Shown in pieces: positions 37,169 to 47,683 of a DNA stretch of 64,000 nucleotides; the first letter of the stretch is position 1, and the number at the start of each line of letters is the position of its first letter. The notes under the pieces are model-generated. The model was not told the DNA's origin. It made no database searches and was given only the letters and a program-made list of their open reading frames with translations. Origin of the DNA: Corynebacterium sp. TAE3-ERU16 (GTDB taxonomy: Bacteria > Actinomycetota > Actinomycetes > Mycobacteriales > Mycobacteriaceae); contig NZ_JAHUTN010000001.1 of the NCBI RefSeq assembly GCF_019209935.1, positions 186,001-250,000 on the forward strand, read 5' to 3'. Both the position numbers and the translations under genes were made by a program.

Positions 37169-37665
37169 GACGCTTCCTCACGGTGAGATTGACAATGATG
37201 AGATACCAACGCTACGGCATCGACCGCTGCAGGTTAGCTTTTTTCGGATTATCCGTCCACTTTCCCACGAAACTACCCCCATCATGATTAGCCCGATCTT
37301 TCACGGTGGCAAACACTCAAAACTGGACCACTGCCCACCATTTGGTATTATTTAGCCCGCCGTCTCATGGTAACCTTTTCACGCTATTCTAGATGAGCGA
37401 TACATCGCCACGCGCCACCCAACAACCTTTCTAAAGACCGCGCAAACAAATCGATCGGATACCGCGCAGGATCCACAATAATCCATTATTTGATTACCGA
37501 TAATCGACCATTCTCTATATTATTGCAGCACCGAACCTATTTAAAAACAGCTAAAGCTACACTCGAACACCACGGGTGACACCCCTACGTCTCCCTAGCA
37601 CGTACGCTCATACCCAAATACCGAGATAGCCCGCCAGCCCCGAAGAATTCGCCGACAATAAAGGG

Positions 37666-37971
37666 CTACTTAGAATCGTCATCCTCAGGAACTTTTGGCT
37701 CACTGGCGGACATAACCCTTACCCGCATCAAGGAATTTGAACTAGCAGGAGGATTGGTTCCCGACGAAATCGAGTTCCGAGAACTACGTACCAACGGCAG
37801 TTCAAAGACAGTGTCCAATCTGTTAACCAGCTTAGTTGCCAACACGGCAATCGGAGTACAGATAAGCAGAGCGACGACCATGACCAAGGGCGTCTGGATC
37901 CACAGCGGCGCACTAGTAAGCCATTGCCCGACCCGATCAGCCCACGGTGTGATAGTTGCGAGATAGTCCAT
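37666..37971 (-). CDS. Small single-span membrane protein, 101 aa
   Basis: A 101-residue protein: amphipathic N-terminus (MDYLATITPWADRVGQWLTS), one strong membrane helix (about 27-46, TPLVMVVALLICTPIAVLAT), and a polar, basic-to-acidic C-terminal tail that ends EDDDSK. AGGAG precedes the ATG closely. It is transcribed in the same direction as the secreted repeat protein 497 nt downstream. The gene is inside the AT-rich island but its frame is clean. The function is unknown. Confidence 0.6.
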   Translation of the reverse strand: MDYLATITPWADRVGQWLTSAPLWIQTPLVMVVALLICTPIAVLATKLVNRLDTVFELPLVRSSRNSISSGTNPPASSNSLMRVRVMSASEPKVPEDDDSK

Positions 37972-40579
37972 AATCTCCTGAGCCTAGCCGAAATAGCAGA
38001 AAAAACACAGAGACGGGCCCGACGGGACCCAACTCCTCCTGAAAGACCCGAATCGCCAACTCCCCGACCAGATCGATATCCACACCGGTAGCGGGTCAAA
38101 TCGAGAACGCTGTGCGACGAGCCCCGGCCAATAATTGCAATAGGTTAGCGACTGAACACCATCTCGTCTTATTCATTTGTCACCAACTCTCCCCCTTGCG
38201 CCTATTACCGCAATTCCCTCGCGACCTGGAACCTTTTATAGAACAAAAGCCGGAGAATCTCCACGACGCCAGAATCGGCCTATACTATTTTATTGATACC
38301 TGCTCTGAAATCATACAATAATCGAATTCTATTTATGACGCCTTTTCCACATCGATTCCCCAAGATCATCGTACCCTCAGAAGCGCTAGCTTTTAAATTG
38401 GATACTTGTATCCAGACCGTAGGAGTCATCGAATTATTCTTCAATCAGATAAAACAATACTCCGTTAGGAACACCACCAAGAAATAAGAAAACGACAGCA
38501 CTCTTATCTTACATTTTCGAAACGAATTCCTCGTTATTAATTTTGTTTTGCTTGGACAAACATTGTTTATCCCATACATGGAGCATTCGGCATCCACACA
38601 GTACGGTCCAGAATTACAGAACTGCAACCGGTTTACCGAGATCTAAACACCTTACTTTATTTTTGACACCATGTGCAGTACTTGAACGACGACTTACAAT
38701 CGGTCTTCCTACACATTGCCCATCTGACGTATATTTGGCCTGAATACCAATCCCGGATGGTCACTGGAGCTATCCATAATCTCTGCAATTCCGATTATTC
38801 AGTTCTCTTTTAATTCTTGAGAAACTGTTTTTCCGCGCCACATCTTTTCGGGCCAAATTTAACTGTCTCCGAGGCGGCCGAAGCGAACCTAAGATTGCAG
38901 CCCATTGAATCGACCGCCGCCCAACCAGCGCCAACCCAGTAGAGCAGCTCGAAAATTTCTATCGAGGCCGTAACCTACTCAAAACAGCACCCCAATCAAA
39001 CGGAGTGAAAGAATCGAAATTGCCATAGTTGGGGTGAAATAATTGTCTTGCGCCAAGCTATCGGGCATGAGCTTTCCGAAGTGTAATCCTTTTTATTTCT
39101 ACTAACCGCTGCTTTAGAGACATACGGAGTTTGCACCAATTTGCGAGCAGCCACGGCGGCATGGAATCTTTTTCACTAGCCTGGATAATTGAGCAATATA
39201 GAACGGATATCGACATCTATCAGATTCACCGCCGTCGAGGAATCGATTTTCCGTTAAGTTGCTACACACCGCAGCAGGGCCCACAGGAATCGATACCCCA
39301 CACTCCCCCCACTTGGAGAGAATAAGTGCGGCGGCGTCTCGACATAAATGTCTTGTTTTCACAATCGCCGAAACCGACGGGGTCTCCAGCTCTGTTCGAA
39401 AAGGACCTCGATCTGGTCTTGGAACATATTCTGGCAAAGATCTAGACCGGGTTCGTTTAGCATCGCTGACGGATCGAAACATCTATCCGGAAGAGCTTCG
39501 GAAGCTACCTGGTGGATGTAAGTGGTTCGGCGCGATGGTCACTGCTTTCGGCTCGCACCGGGGGTTATCGCAGCCCCTACGGGACACCCGTCTGTGTTCG
39601 CGAGAAAATAATCCGAATATCTTTCGATCACGCTAACGTGCCGGGTATCGAATCCCTAAACCAGCTCAAGACTCAAGATTTTGATGTTTTCGATGATATT
39701 GGCAATCTCATCTCAACCTAGTAGAGCGTATTGATAAGTCCGTAGGGTTAGACCTGGACCCGCATCTGCTTTTGAGTGCGCGCCCCGGAGTTTAATTACC
39801 GTTTTTTTGCGGGTCAATCTAGATCGGCGGCTTGAGGTTATCTTAATAAACGGGTAAATTTTGGTTCGCCCGCACGTTCTCCGCCATCTGGGAAAGGGAA
39901 AGGGTTCGATCAGTCAGTGCGGAGCACAGAGTTTTTCCAATCTGAACCGTACGTAGGGTGACCAGGCTGGTCTTCTTATATTTCTAATCCGGGAGTGCCT
40001 AACCAGTGGTCAGGTTCGAATGGTGGATTCTTGGCAGCCGTTTGGTTGAGGTAGTGAGCTCAATCCATTGAAAGAGTGAACGTCACTCCAATCGAGCTGG
40101 TCGGCTCGGCTCTTTCGGTGACCGAAGCTGAATTTTAGATATTTCTTGGTGCTCCAGGTTTTTCAGCCGTCTTGGGTCTGGGGAAATTCTGTTCCCCGGA
40201 TAATCCGTAACGTTGGTGGAACACTTGCGGTGGTCAGAATTCGTGGAGCATCGGTTGAAGATTTTTGAGATCGAGACCCGCCAGGTTTCAACAACTTGGT
40301 TTTTCAGTTGCTTGCTTTTGAGTCAGATCCTTCTAACGCCACATCTACTAAGCTCAGGTGGCGATTTCGACGGTGAAGGCGTTATAGCGGTCGGGACATC
40401 CGCGATTTTTCTTCAATACGAGATTGGAGGATCAGATCGGCTGTGATTCTCCAACAACGTAGAGCACGTATCCGAGAACTATTCGGAACAGTGTTGAAGC
40501 ACGGACCTTAGGCAGGAGACGCGCTTATACCTTTGTATTTCTAGCTCCCTGCTCCTACCTCGACCATTTTCCGGGTTGC
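37972..40579. other. AT-rich stretch of about 2.6 kb without a supported gene
   Basis: Six-frame reading shows only short open frames of low coding character. A few segments look like remnants: a 38-codon frame starting GTG at 39328 (containing LFSQSPKPTGSPALFEKDLD) and a 77-codon frame at 40213-40446 with one hydrophobic stretch. Neither has a good RBS or recognisable family. No RNA gene or insertion sequence is identifiable by eye. Confidence 0.55.
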
Positions 40580-40585
40580 TAGCCT
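40580..40585 (+). promoter_or_regulatory. Candidate -10 box of the carboxylesterase gene
   Basis: TAGCCT is followed by GAGGACC and the ATG at 40593. The 7-nt gap fits a leaderless start, but GAGGA could also act as a ribosome binding site if transcription begins further upstream. Confidence 0.4.
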
Positions 40586-40592
40586 GAGGACC

Positions 40593-41978
40593 ATGGATTC
40601 TTCCCCGACTCTGCAGATCCACGCACCCGATGCGGTAGCCACCGGCGCGATCGGTTCCCCTTCAGACACACGACGACCAAGGGGCGGAGACACGGTCACT
40701 TTTTATTCACTGCCCTACTCGCAGCTCCCGTCCCCCTTCGCCACCCCGGAACCGTTGCGGGAACGGGTAACCGTCGATGCGACGGTCCCGAAGGCGCGCA
40801 AGGTGGGACTCACGGTCAGTGCACCGGTGTCCGCGGTCCGTGCGGCCGCGGACGGTGCGTCACCACCGCCGGATCTGCCCGTGATCGCCTTCCTCCACGG
40901 AGGTCGCTACGAGTCCGGGCACCACGACGGATCCTGGTACGGCGGTCAGGCATTCGCCCGGGACGGGGCGGTGTTCGTGTCCATCGGGTACCGGATGGCG
41001 TTCGAGGGGTTCGCTCACTTCGACGACGAGGACCCGTCGCACTACCGGGGCACCGACGACGCCGCCATGGCGCTGGAGTGGATCCAGCGCAACATCGAGT
41101 CCTTCGGCGGTGACCCGACGAACGTGACGCTGATGGGGCAGTCCGCGGGCGGCGGGATGGCCGTCTGGCTGGCCCGCCGCGACCACTACCGGGGAGCCTT
41201 CCGCCGGATCGTCGCGCTCTCCCCCGGGTACCCGCGCCAGTCCTTCGATCGGCGCCGCCGTGCACTGCCCTTCCTCGGCGGTTCCGCGGCCCGGGAGAAA
41301 CTGACGTCCCTGTCCCCGAAACGGCGGGACGCCCTCTACCGCCGCTACCGCGCCCGTTACATCACGGATTCCGCGGTCGGGCCCAGCCCGTTCGACGGTT
41401 CACAGCTGGTCGATGTCCCCATCCTGCTGACGCACACGGCGGACGAGTTCTATCTCGAGCCGGTCGGTGCCTGGTGCGACGCCCGGGGCATGGGGTCGCG
41501 GTTCGCCAGGCTGCTCGCCGGGAACCTGGGCGCGACGATGGACCCCGGCGCGTACATCGACGCCTGCCGGAGGATCGACCCGGACCGTGTCGCGGGGCGG
41601 ATGATCGGGGATTCGACGATCCGGCGGTGGGTGAGCTCCATCGCGGAGACCGCACCCGGCCCGGTGTGGATGCTGCAGTTCACGGGCAGCGGGGAACAGC
41701 CGGCGCTCCACTGCGCCGAGCTCCCGCTGGTGTTCGACTGCCTGGACACACTGCCGGCACGGGTCGACGCCCTGCTGGGGGGCGACGCCGCGGTACGCCT
41801 GCAGCCGGTGGCCGACCGGGTGCACCGGATGGTGCTGGACTTCGCCTCCGGGCAGCGCCCCGGGTGGCGGATGTTCGACGTCGACGGCGGCCGATTCAGC
41901 CGTACCCTCGACATCACCACGGGGGAAACGGCTTCGGCTGCGGATCCTCTGGGGTACGTCCGCAGAACCTTTCCCTGA
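40593..41978 (+). CDS. Type-B carboxylesterase family protein
   Basis: A 461-residue alpha/beta hydrolase of the carboxylesterase type B family. Oxyanion-hole motif HGG (102-104), nucleophile elbow GQSAGGG with Ser184, an acidic residue in the HTADEFYLEP segment, and the likely catalytic His in HCAELPLVF. No signal peptide is seen. The ester substrate is unknown. It sits at the right edge of the AT-rich island with normal high-GC composition, and ends 45 nt before treS. Confidence 0.9.
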   Translation: MDSSPTLQIHAPDAVATGAIGSPSDTRRPRGGDTVTFYSLPYSQLPSPFATPEPLRERVTVDATVPKARKVGLTVSAPVSAVRAAADGASPPPDLPVIAFLHGGRYESGHHDGSWYGGQAFARDGAVFVSIGYRMAFEGFAHFDDEDPSHYRGTDDAAMALEWIQRNIESFGGDPTNVTLMGQSAGGGMAVWLARRDHYRGAFRRIVALSPGYPRQSFDRRRRALPFLGGSAAREKLTSLSPKRRDALYRRYRARYITDSAVGPSPFDGSQLVDVPILLTHTADEFYLEPVGAWCDARGMGSRFARLLAGNLGATMDPGAYIDACRRIDPDRVAGRMIGDSTIRRWVSSIAETAPGPVWMLQFTGSGEQPALHCAELPLVFDCLDTLPARVDALLGGDAAVRLQPVADRVHRMVLDFASGQRPGWRMFDVDGGRFSRTLDITTGETASAADPLGYVRRTFP

Positions 41979-42010
41979 CCCCGGTTCTGCACGGAGGACA
42001 CCGGATTTTC

Positions 42011-42016
42011 TAGTCT
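42011..42016 (+). promoter_or_regulatory. Candidate -10 box of treS (leaderless)
   Basis: TAGTCT, then 7 nt, then the treS ATG at 42024. No Shine-Dalgarno sequence intervenes, so a leaderless transcript is likely. Confidence 0.55.
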
Positions 42017-42023
42017 GGTGTGC

Positions 42024-43814
<1,791 letters not shown>

Positions 43815-43824
43815 GAGTATCCAC

Positions 43825-45087
43825 GTGAACCCCGCCGCTCTGGCAGCCACCCTGTCCACCAGCCGCTACTACGGTGCGAAGTCGCACCCGATCGACACCG
43901 TCGAGGTCGTCGCCGCCACGGAGGCCGCCGGCGGGCGGTGGCTGGTGGTGCGGACCCCGGACGGGCTGTACCAGATGCTCGTCGACGACACCGACGAGGC
44001 GCTCCCCGACGTGCTGGGGACCCCGGAGGTCGCGACGGCCCTAGGCGCGGCCATCTCCGAGGGCCGTCCGGCCGGCGGTGGCACCCTCCACGCCGTGGGC
44101 GGGGACACCGACGGCGGGCCCGACGGGACCCGGGAGCCGGGTGAGCTGGCCGGGGTCGTGATGCCCCGGGAGCTCCGGGGACGCCGGATCTCCGGGGAGC
44201 AGTCCAACACCTCGCTCGTGTTCGGCGACGGTTCCACGGAGTTCCTCATGGTGAAGTACTTCCGGAAACTGCAGCCCGGGGTCAACCCCGATGTCGAGCT
44301 GCTCGCCGGGCTGTCGGAGGTCGGCTGCCCGAACATCGCCCCCCTGCGCGGCTGGGTCACCATCGACGTGGACGGCTGGGAGTTCACCACAGCGATGGTC
44401 CAGGACTTCGCCCGGGGGGCCGCGGACGGCTGGGAACTCGCCCTGGAACACGCGGCCGAAGGCCGGTCATTCGCCGAGGAGGCCCGGGCGCTGGGCCGCG
44501 CGGTACGTAGGGTTCACGGCGATCTCGCCTCCGCGTTCGACTCCGCCACCACGGGCGTCGACGAGGTGAGGGACCACCTCACCGGGCGGCTCACCGAGCT
44601 CGCCGGCGATGTACCGGTGATCGGTGACTACCGGGATGCGGCGCACGCGGTCTACGACGGGCTCGACACGACGGCGACGACGCCGGTGCAGCGGGTCCAC
44701 GGGGATCTGCACCTCGGCCAGGTGCTGCGCACCGACGCCGGCTGGCTGCTCATCGATTTCGAGGGCGAACCCGCCCGTCCCCTCGAGGAGCGTCGTCAGC
44801 CCGACAGCCCGCTCAAGGATCTGGCCGGGGTGATCCGTTCCTTCGACTACGCCGCACACTTCCACGCCCAGAGCGATTCGAGTGCCCCGGGGCCGGAGGA
44901 TCCGGCGGCGTGGGCGCGGGACTGCGTCGACGCCTTCCTCGAGGGCTACGGCACCGAGAACACCCCGCTGCTGGAGGCCTACCGTCTCGACAAGGCGCTC
45001 TACGAGGTGGCCTACGAGGCCAACAACCGGCCCGGCTGGCTGGACATCCCCCTCGCGGCGGTCAAGCGGTTGACCGGGATCAGCTGA
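43825..45087 (+). CDS. mak: Maltokinase
   Basis: A 420-residue kinase that phosphorylates maltose to maltose-1-phosphate with ATP, removing the TreS product. The N-terminal cap region and the eukaryotic-kinase-like fold are recognisable; the catalytic loop reads VHGDLHLGQVLRTDAGWLLIDFEGEP, with the family sequence RPLEERRQPDSPLKDLAGVIRSFDYA after it. GTG start with TAGGAG 7 nt upstream. Coupled with treS as in other actinobacteria; no glgE is present in the window. Its 3' end overlaps idi by 8 bp in a palindrome. Confidence 0.94.
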   Translation: MNPAALAATLSTSRYYGAKSHPIDTVEVVAATEAAGGRWLVVRTPDGLYQMLVDDTDEALPDVLGTPEVATALGAAISEGRPAGGGTLHAVGGDTDGGPDGTREPGELAGVVMPRELRGRRISGEQSNTSLVFGDGSTEFLMVKYFRKLQPGVNPDVELLAGLSEVGCPNIAPLRGWVTIDVDGWEFTTAMVQDFARGAADGWELALEHAAEGRSFAEEARALGRAVRRVHGDLASAFDSATTGVDEVRDHLTGRLTELAGDVPVIGDYRDAAHAVYDGLDTTATTPVQRVHGDLHLGQVLRTDAGWLLIDFEGEPARPLEERRQPDSPLKDLAGVIRSFDYAAHFHAQSDSSAPGPEDPAAWARDCVDAFLEGYGTENTPLLEAYRLDKALYEVAYEANNRPGWLDIPLAAVKRLTGIS

Positions 45088-45092
45088 TCCCG
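45075..45092. terminator. 18-bp palindrome holding both stop codons of mak and idi
   Basis: CGGGATCAGCTGATCCCG is a perfect palindrome. The mak stop TGA (45085-45087) and the idi stop on the other strand (45080-45082) lie inside it, and the two reading frames overlap by 8 bp. It could form a short stem in both transcripts, but has no T-run. Confidence 0.4.
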
Positions 45093-45637
45093 AGCGCCGT
45101 CCGCAGTTCGGGGTGGGCGAGCTGCTCACCCATCCAGGGGCTGAACGCGAACGGGGCGGCGTGGACGGCGGCGACGAGGCGCGACGGTGCGATCCACGCC
45201 GTCTGATCCACCTCCCCGGGAAGCGGATCGATCCGGGCCCCGGGGGCGAGGAACGCCGTGTACACCGGGCAGATCTCGTTCTCGACGACGCCCGAGGAGT
45301 CGACCGCCCGGTACCGGAAGTCGGGCAGCACGCAGGTGACGTCGGTGAGGTCCCGCGGGCGCAGGCCGAGTTCCTGGGTACCGCGCCGCAGCAGTGCGTC
45401 GACGGTGTCCTCGTCCGGCCCCGGGTGCCCGCACATCGTGTTGGTCCACACCCCGGGCCACGTCTTCTTCCCGAGTGCCCGTCGGGTGAGCAGGACCTCT
45501 CCCGCTCCACCGATCAGGTAGCACGAAAACGCGAGGTGGAGCGGGGTATCGGTGGAGTGCACCGTTGCCTTGGGTGCCGTTCCGGTCGGCCTGCCCGCGT
45601 CATCGGCCAGGACCACGAGCTCACGTCCGTTGATCAT
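45080..45637 (-). CDS. idi: Isopentenyl-diphosphate delta-isomerase (type 1)
   Basis: A 185-residue Nudix-fold isomerase converting IPP to DMAPP. Catalytic Cys69 in TNTMCGHP and Glu119/Glu121 in ENEICPVY are intact, as is the metal site with His27, His34 and the GxGx-type Nudix helix TVDALLRRGTQELG. A -10-like TAAGCT stands 6 nt before the ATG, with no RBS, indicating a leaderless mRNA. Divergent from crtE, which needs its product. Confidence 0.95.
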   Translation of the reverse strand: MINGRELVVLADDAGRPTGTAPKATVHSTDTPLHLAFSCYLIGGAGEVLLTRRALGKKTWPGVWTNTMCGHPGPDEDTVDALLRRGTQELGLRPRDLTDVTCVLPDFRYRAVDSSGVVENEICPVYTAFLAPGARIDPLPGEVDQTAWIAPSRLVAAVHAAPFAFSPWMGEQLAHPELRTALGIS

Positions 45638-45643
45638 GCGACC

Positions 45644-45677
45644 AGCTTAACCACCGTCCCGGGTCACATGAGACAAT
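45644..45677. promoter_or_regulatory. Back-to-back leaderless promoters of idi and crtE
   Basis: On the minus strand TAAGCT (45649-45644) is 6 nt from the idi ATG; on the plus strand GACAAT (45672-45677) is 7 nt from the crtE ATG. Only 47 nt separate the two start codons, so the -35 region of each promoter must fall on or next to the other's -10 box. Confidence 0.5.
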
Positions 45678-45684
45678 GGGACAC

Positions 45685-46770
45685 ATGAATCCCCCGACCA
45701 CCGCCCCGATGTTCCGGGAACGCAGCGGGCGGTCCGTCGACTTTCTCCGCTCCAGGTTCGCCGAGGTCTCCGGCCGACTCGTGGAGACGGACCTCCACGC
45801 CGCCGAACCGCTCCGGGACGCCAGGGACATCTGCACAGGCGGAAAACACCTCCGTTCACTGCTGGTCCACATCGCCGCGGACCGCCCGGCGGGACCGGCG
45901 CCACACTGCGACATCGCGGTGGCTGCGGCCTTCGATCTCCTGCACGGATCCTTCCTCATCCTCGACGACGTCTTCGACTCGGACGGGACGCGCCGCGGGA
46001 GGCCCACGGTGCACACCGCAGCCGGGAACCGGGCGGAGACCTGTTACGGTCTCGACGGCCCCACCGCTTCCGCTGACGCGGCGCACTACGGCGAGTCGGT
46101 CGCCGTACTCTCCGGAACCGCGGCCCTGACCGGGGCGATCCGTCTGGTCGCGGACTCCGGTGCCGGGGACGCGACGACCGTGGCTCTGATCCGACTTCTC
46201 ACCGACGCGGCGGGCCTGTCGATGATGGGTGAGTTCCTGGACATCCACTACTCCCTGCCGGGTGTCGAGGCGGACACGGACGCCGTACGTACGGCGAGCT
46301 TCCTGAAGACCTCGCCCTATTCCTTCGGCGCCCCGCTCATGGCGGGTGCTCTGCTCGCCGGACGCGACGGGCACACCTCCGCACTGCGTGAGATGGGGAG
46401 CCACGCCGGAACCGCTTTCCAGCTGGCCAACGATCTCCAGTCCGTGTTCTCACCGAGTTCTCGGACCGGGAAGAGCGCCGCGGGCGATCTGGCGCTGGGC
46501 CGGGCCACCCCTCTGCTGACTGCGGCCAGGGACACCGGTGTCGGCCCGGATCTCGAAGCTATTCTCGCGGGAGACGGTCCCGACGGGCTCCAGCGGGTCC
46601 GGGACCTGCTGCATTCCTGCGGCGCGGTGGACAAGGTGATCAACCGGGCACAGGATGATCTCGCGGGCGCACGGAAGATCCTCGACGACACCGGTGTACT
46701 GCCCTCCCCGGAGGCGCGGCGGGCGTTCTCCGCGGTTCTCGACGACATCGCGGAGAGCCTGCATGTCTGA
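45685..46770 (+). CDS. crtE: Polyprenyl diphosphate synthase, probable geranylgeranyl-diphosphate synthase
   Basis: A 361-residue trans-prenyltransferase likely making the C20 diphosphate for carotenoids. First Asp-rich motif DDVFD (94-98) with following DGTRRGRPT is intact. The second Asp-rich motif is degenerate: residues 249-253 read NDLQS where DDxxD or DDxxG is usual, although GTAFQLA before it and RTGKSAAGDL after it are family-like. The ATG at 45685 is preferred because a -10 box ends 7 nt upstream; the ATG at 45676 would fall inside that box. Its last 8 nt overlap crtB. Confidence 0.88.
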   Translation: MNPPTTAPMFRERSGRSVDFLRSRFAEVSGRLVETDLHAAEPLRDARDICTGGKHLRSLLVHIAADRPAGPAPHCDIAVAAAFDLLHGSFLILDDVFDSDGTRRGRPTVHTAAGNRAETCYGLDGPTASADAAHYGESVAVLSGTAALTGAIRLVADSGAGDATTVALIRLLTDAAGLSMMGEFLDIHYSLPGVEADTDAVRTASFLKTSPYSFGAPLMAGALLAGRDGHTSALREMGSHAGTAFQLANDLQSVFSPSSRTGKSAAGDLALGRATPLLTAARDTGVGPDLEAILAGDGPDGLQRVRDLLHSCGAVDKVINRAQDDLAGARKILDDTGVLPSPEARRAFSAVLDDIAESLHV

Positions 46771-47641
46771 GCGTCACTCCCCGATGGCGGACTACGACGC
46801 CATGTCCACCAGCGCCGCGGGCCGGGTCATGGAGACGTACTCCACCTCCTTCTCCCTGGCCAGCCGGCTCCTCGACGCCCGGACCCGGACGGACATCAGG
46901 AACCTCTACGCTGTCGTGCGCATCGCGGACGAGATAGTCGACGGCGCCGCGACCGACGCCGGACTCACCGACACCGGGGTACGCGAGGAACTCGACGCCT
47001 TCGAGCGCCAGGTGACCCGCGCCCTGGTCAGCGGTTTCTCCACCAACCCGCCGGTGCATGCCTTCGCCGGTACCGCCCGACGCACGGGTATCACCGTCGA
47101 GCACATGACCGCGTTCTTCTCCTCGATGCGCCGCGACCTGTCCCCGTCCCCCGTCTACGACGACGCTGAGCTCGCGGCCTACATCTACGGCTCCGCCGAG
47201 GTCATCGGGCTGATGTGCCTGTGCATCTTCACCGCCGACCGCGAACTACCGGAGGGTGACATGGACCGGTGCGCCACCGGTGCCCGTCGGCTCGGGGCCG
47301 CGTTCCAGAAGATCAACTTCCTGCGGGACCTCCACGAGGACACCGCGGAGCTGGGTCGCAGCTACCTCGATGACGGAGGCCCGCTGACGGACCGGCGGCG
47401 GGACGAGGTCATCACCGATGTCCGGACGGACCTCGACGCCGCGCTGGAGACCGTTCCGATGCTCCCGACCCGCGTGCGTGCCGGGGTGATCGCCGCGGCC
47501 CTCCTGTACCGGGAACTGACCGATCGCCTGGCGGTGACGCCGGCGTCCGTGATCATGCGGCACCGGGTGTCCGTCCCGGCCCGGGTGAAGGCGACCATTC
47601 CGGCGCGGGCGCTGCTCATGGCGGCGCGCATGCATCCCTGA
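46763..47641 (+). CDS. crtB: Phytoene synthase (squalene/phytoene synthase family)
   Basis: A 292-residue head-to-head synthase joining two C20 diphosphates. Both Asp-rich motifs are present: DEIVD (56-60) in VVRIADEIVDG and DLHED (189-193) in KINFLRDLHED. Conserved GSAEVIGLMC and RLGAAFQ segments also fit. The ATG overlaps the crtE stop, giving a coupled crtE-crtB pair. The expected next genes of a carotenoid operon (crtI desaturase, cyclases, elongases) are not here; a lipoprotein gene on the other strand follows. Confidence 0.92.
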   Translation: MSERHSPMADYDAMSTSAAGRVMETYSTSFSLASRLLDARTRTDIRNLYAVVRIADEIVDGAATDAGLTDTGVREELDAFERQVTRALVSGFSTNPPVHAFAGTARRTGITVEHMTAFFSSMRRDLSPSPVYDDAELAAYIYGSAEVIGLMCLCIFTADRELPEGDMDRCATGARRLGAAFQKINFLRDLHEDTAELGRSYLDDGGPLTDRRRDEVITDVRTDLDAALETVPMLPTRVRAGVIAAALLYRELTDRLAVTPASVIMRHRVSVPARVKATIPARALLMAARMHP

Positions 47642-47683
47642 GTCACCCGTCCCAGGCCCGGTGCACGGTTGCGTTGAGAGGAC

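Larger units (their letters stand above)
35430..40570. other. AT-rich island between malQ and the carboxylesterase gene
   Basis: Base composition falls sharply here: for example the 60 bases from 38281 contain only 16 G or C, whereas the 60 bases from 41041 contain 40. Only two genes are convincing (35834-37168 and 37666-37971, both minus strand). The stretches 35367-35833 and 37169-37665 hold no gene I can support. The island edges are at about 35430 and 40570. No tRNA, integrase, transposase or flanking repeat was recognised. The composition suggests acquired or long-decayed DNA. Confidence 0.75.

Noticed and set aside
40005-40035. tRNA-like GGTTCGAAT segment
   Set aside because: It resembles a T-loop, but the neighbouring bases do not form a T-stem, anticodon arm or acceptor arm.
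45676-45684. Upstream ATG (45676) as crtE start
   Set aside because: It falls inside the candidate -10 box GACAAT, and the ATG at 45685 is at the leaderless distance used by neighbouring genes.
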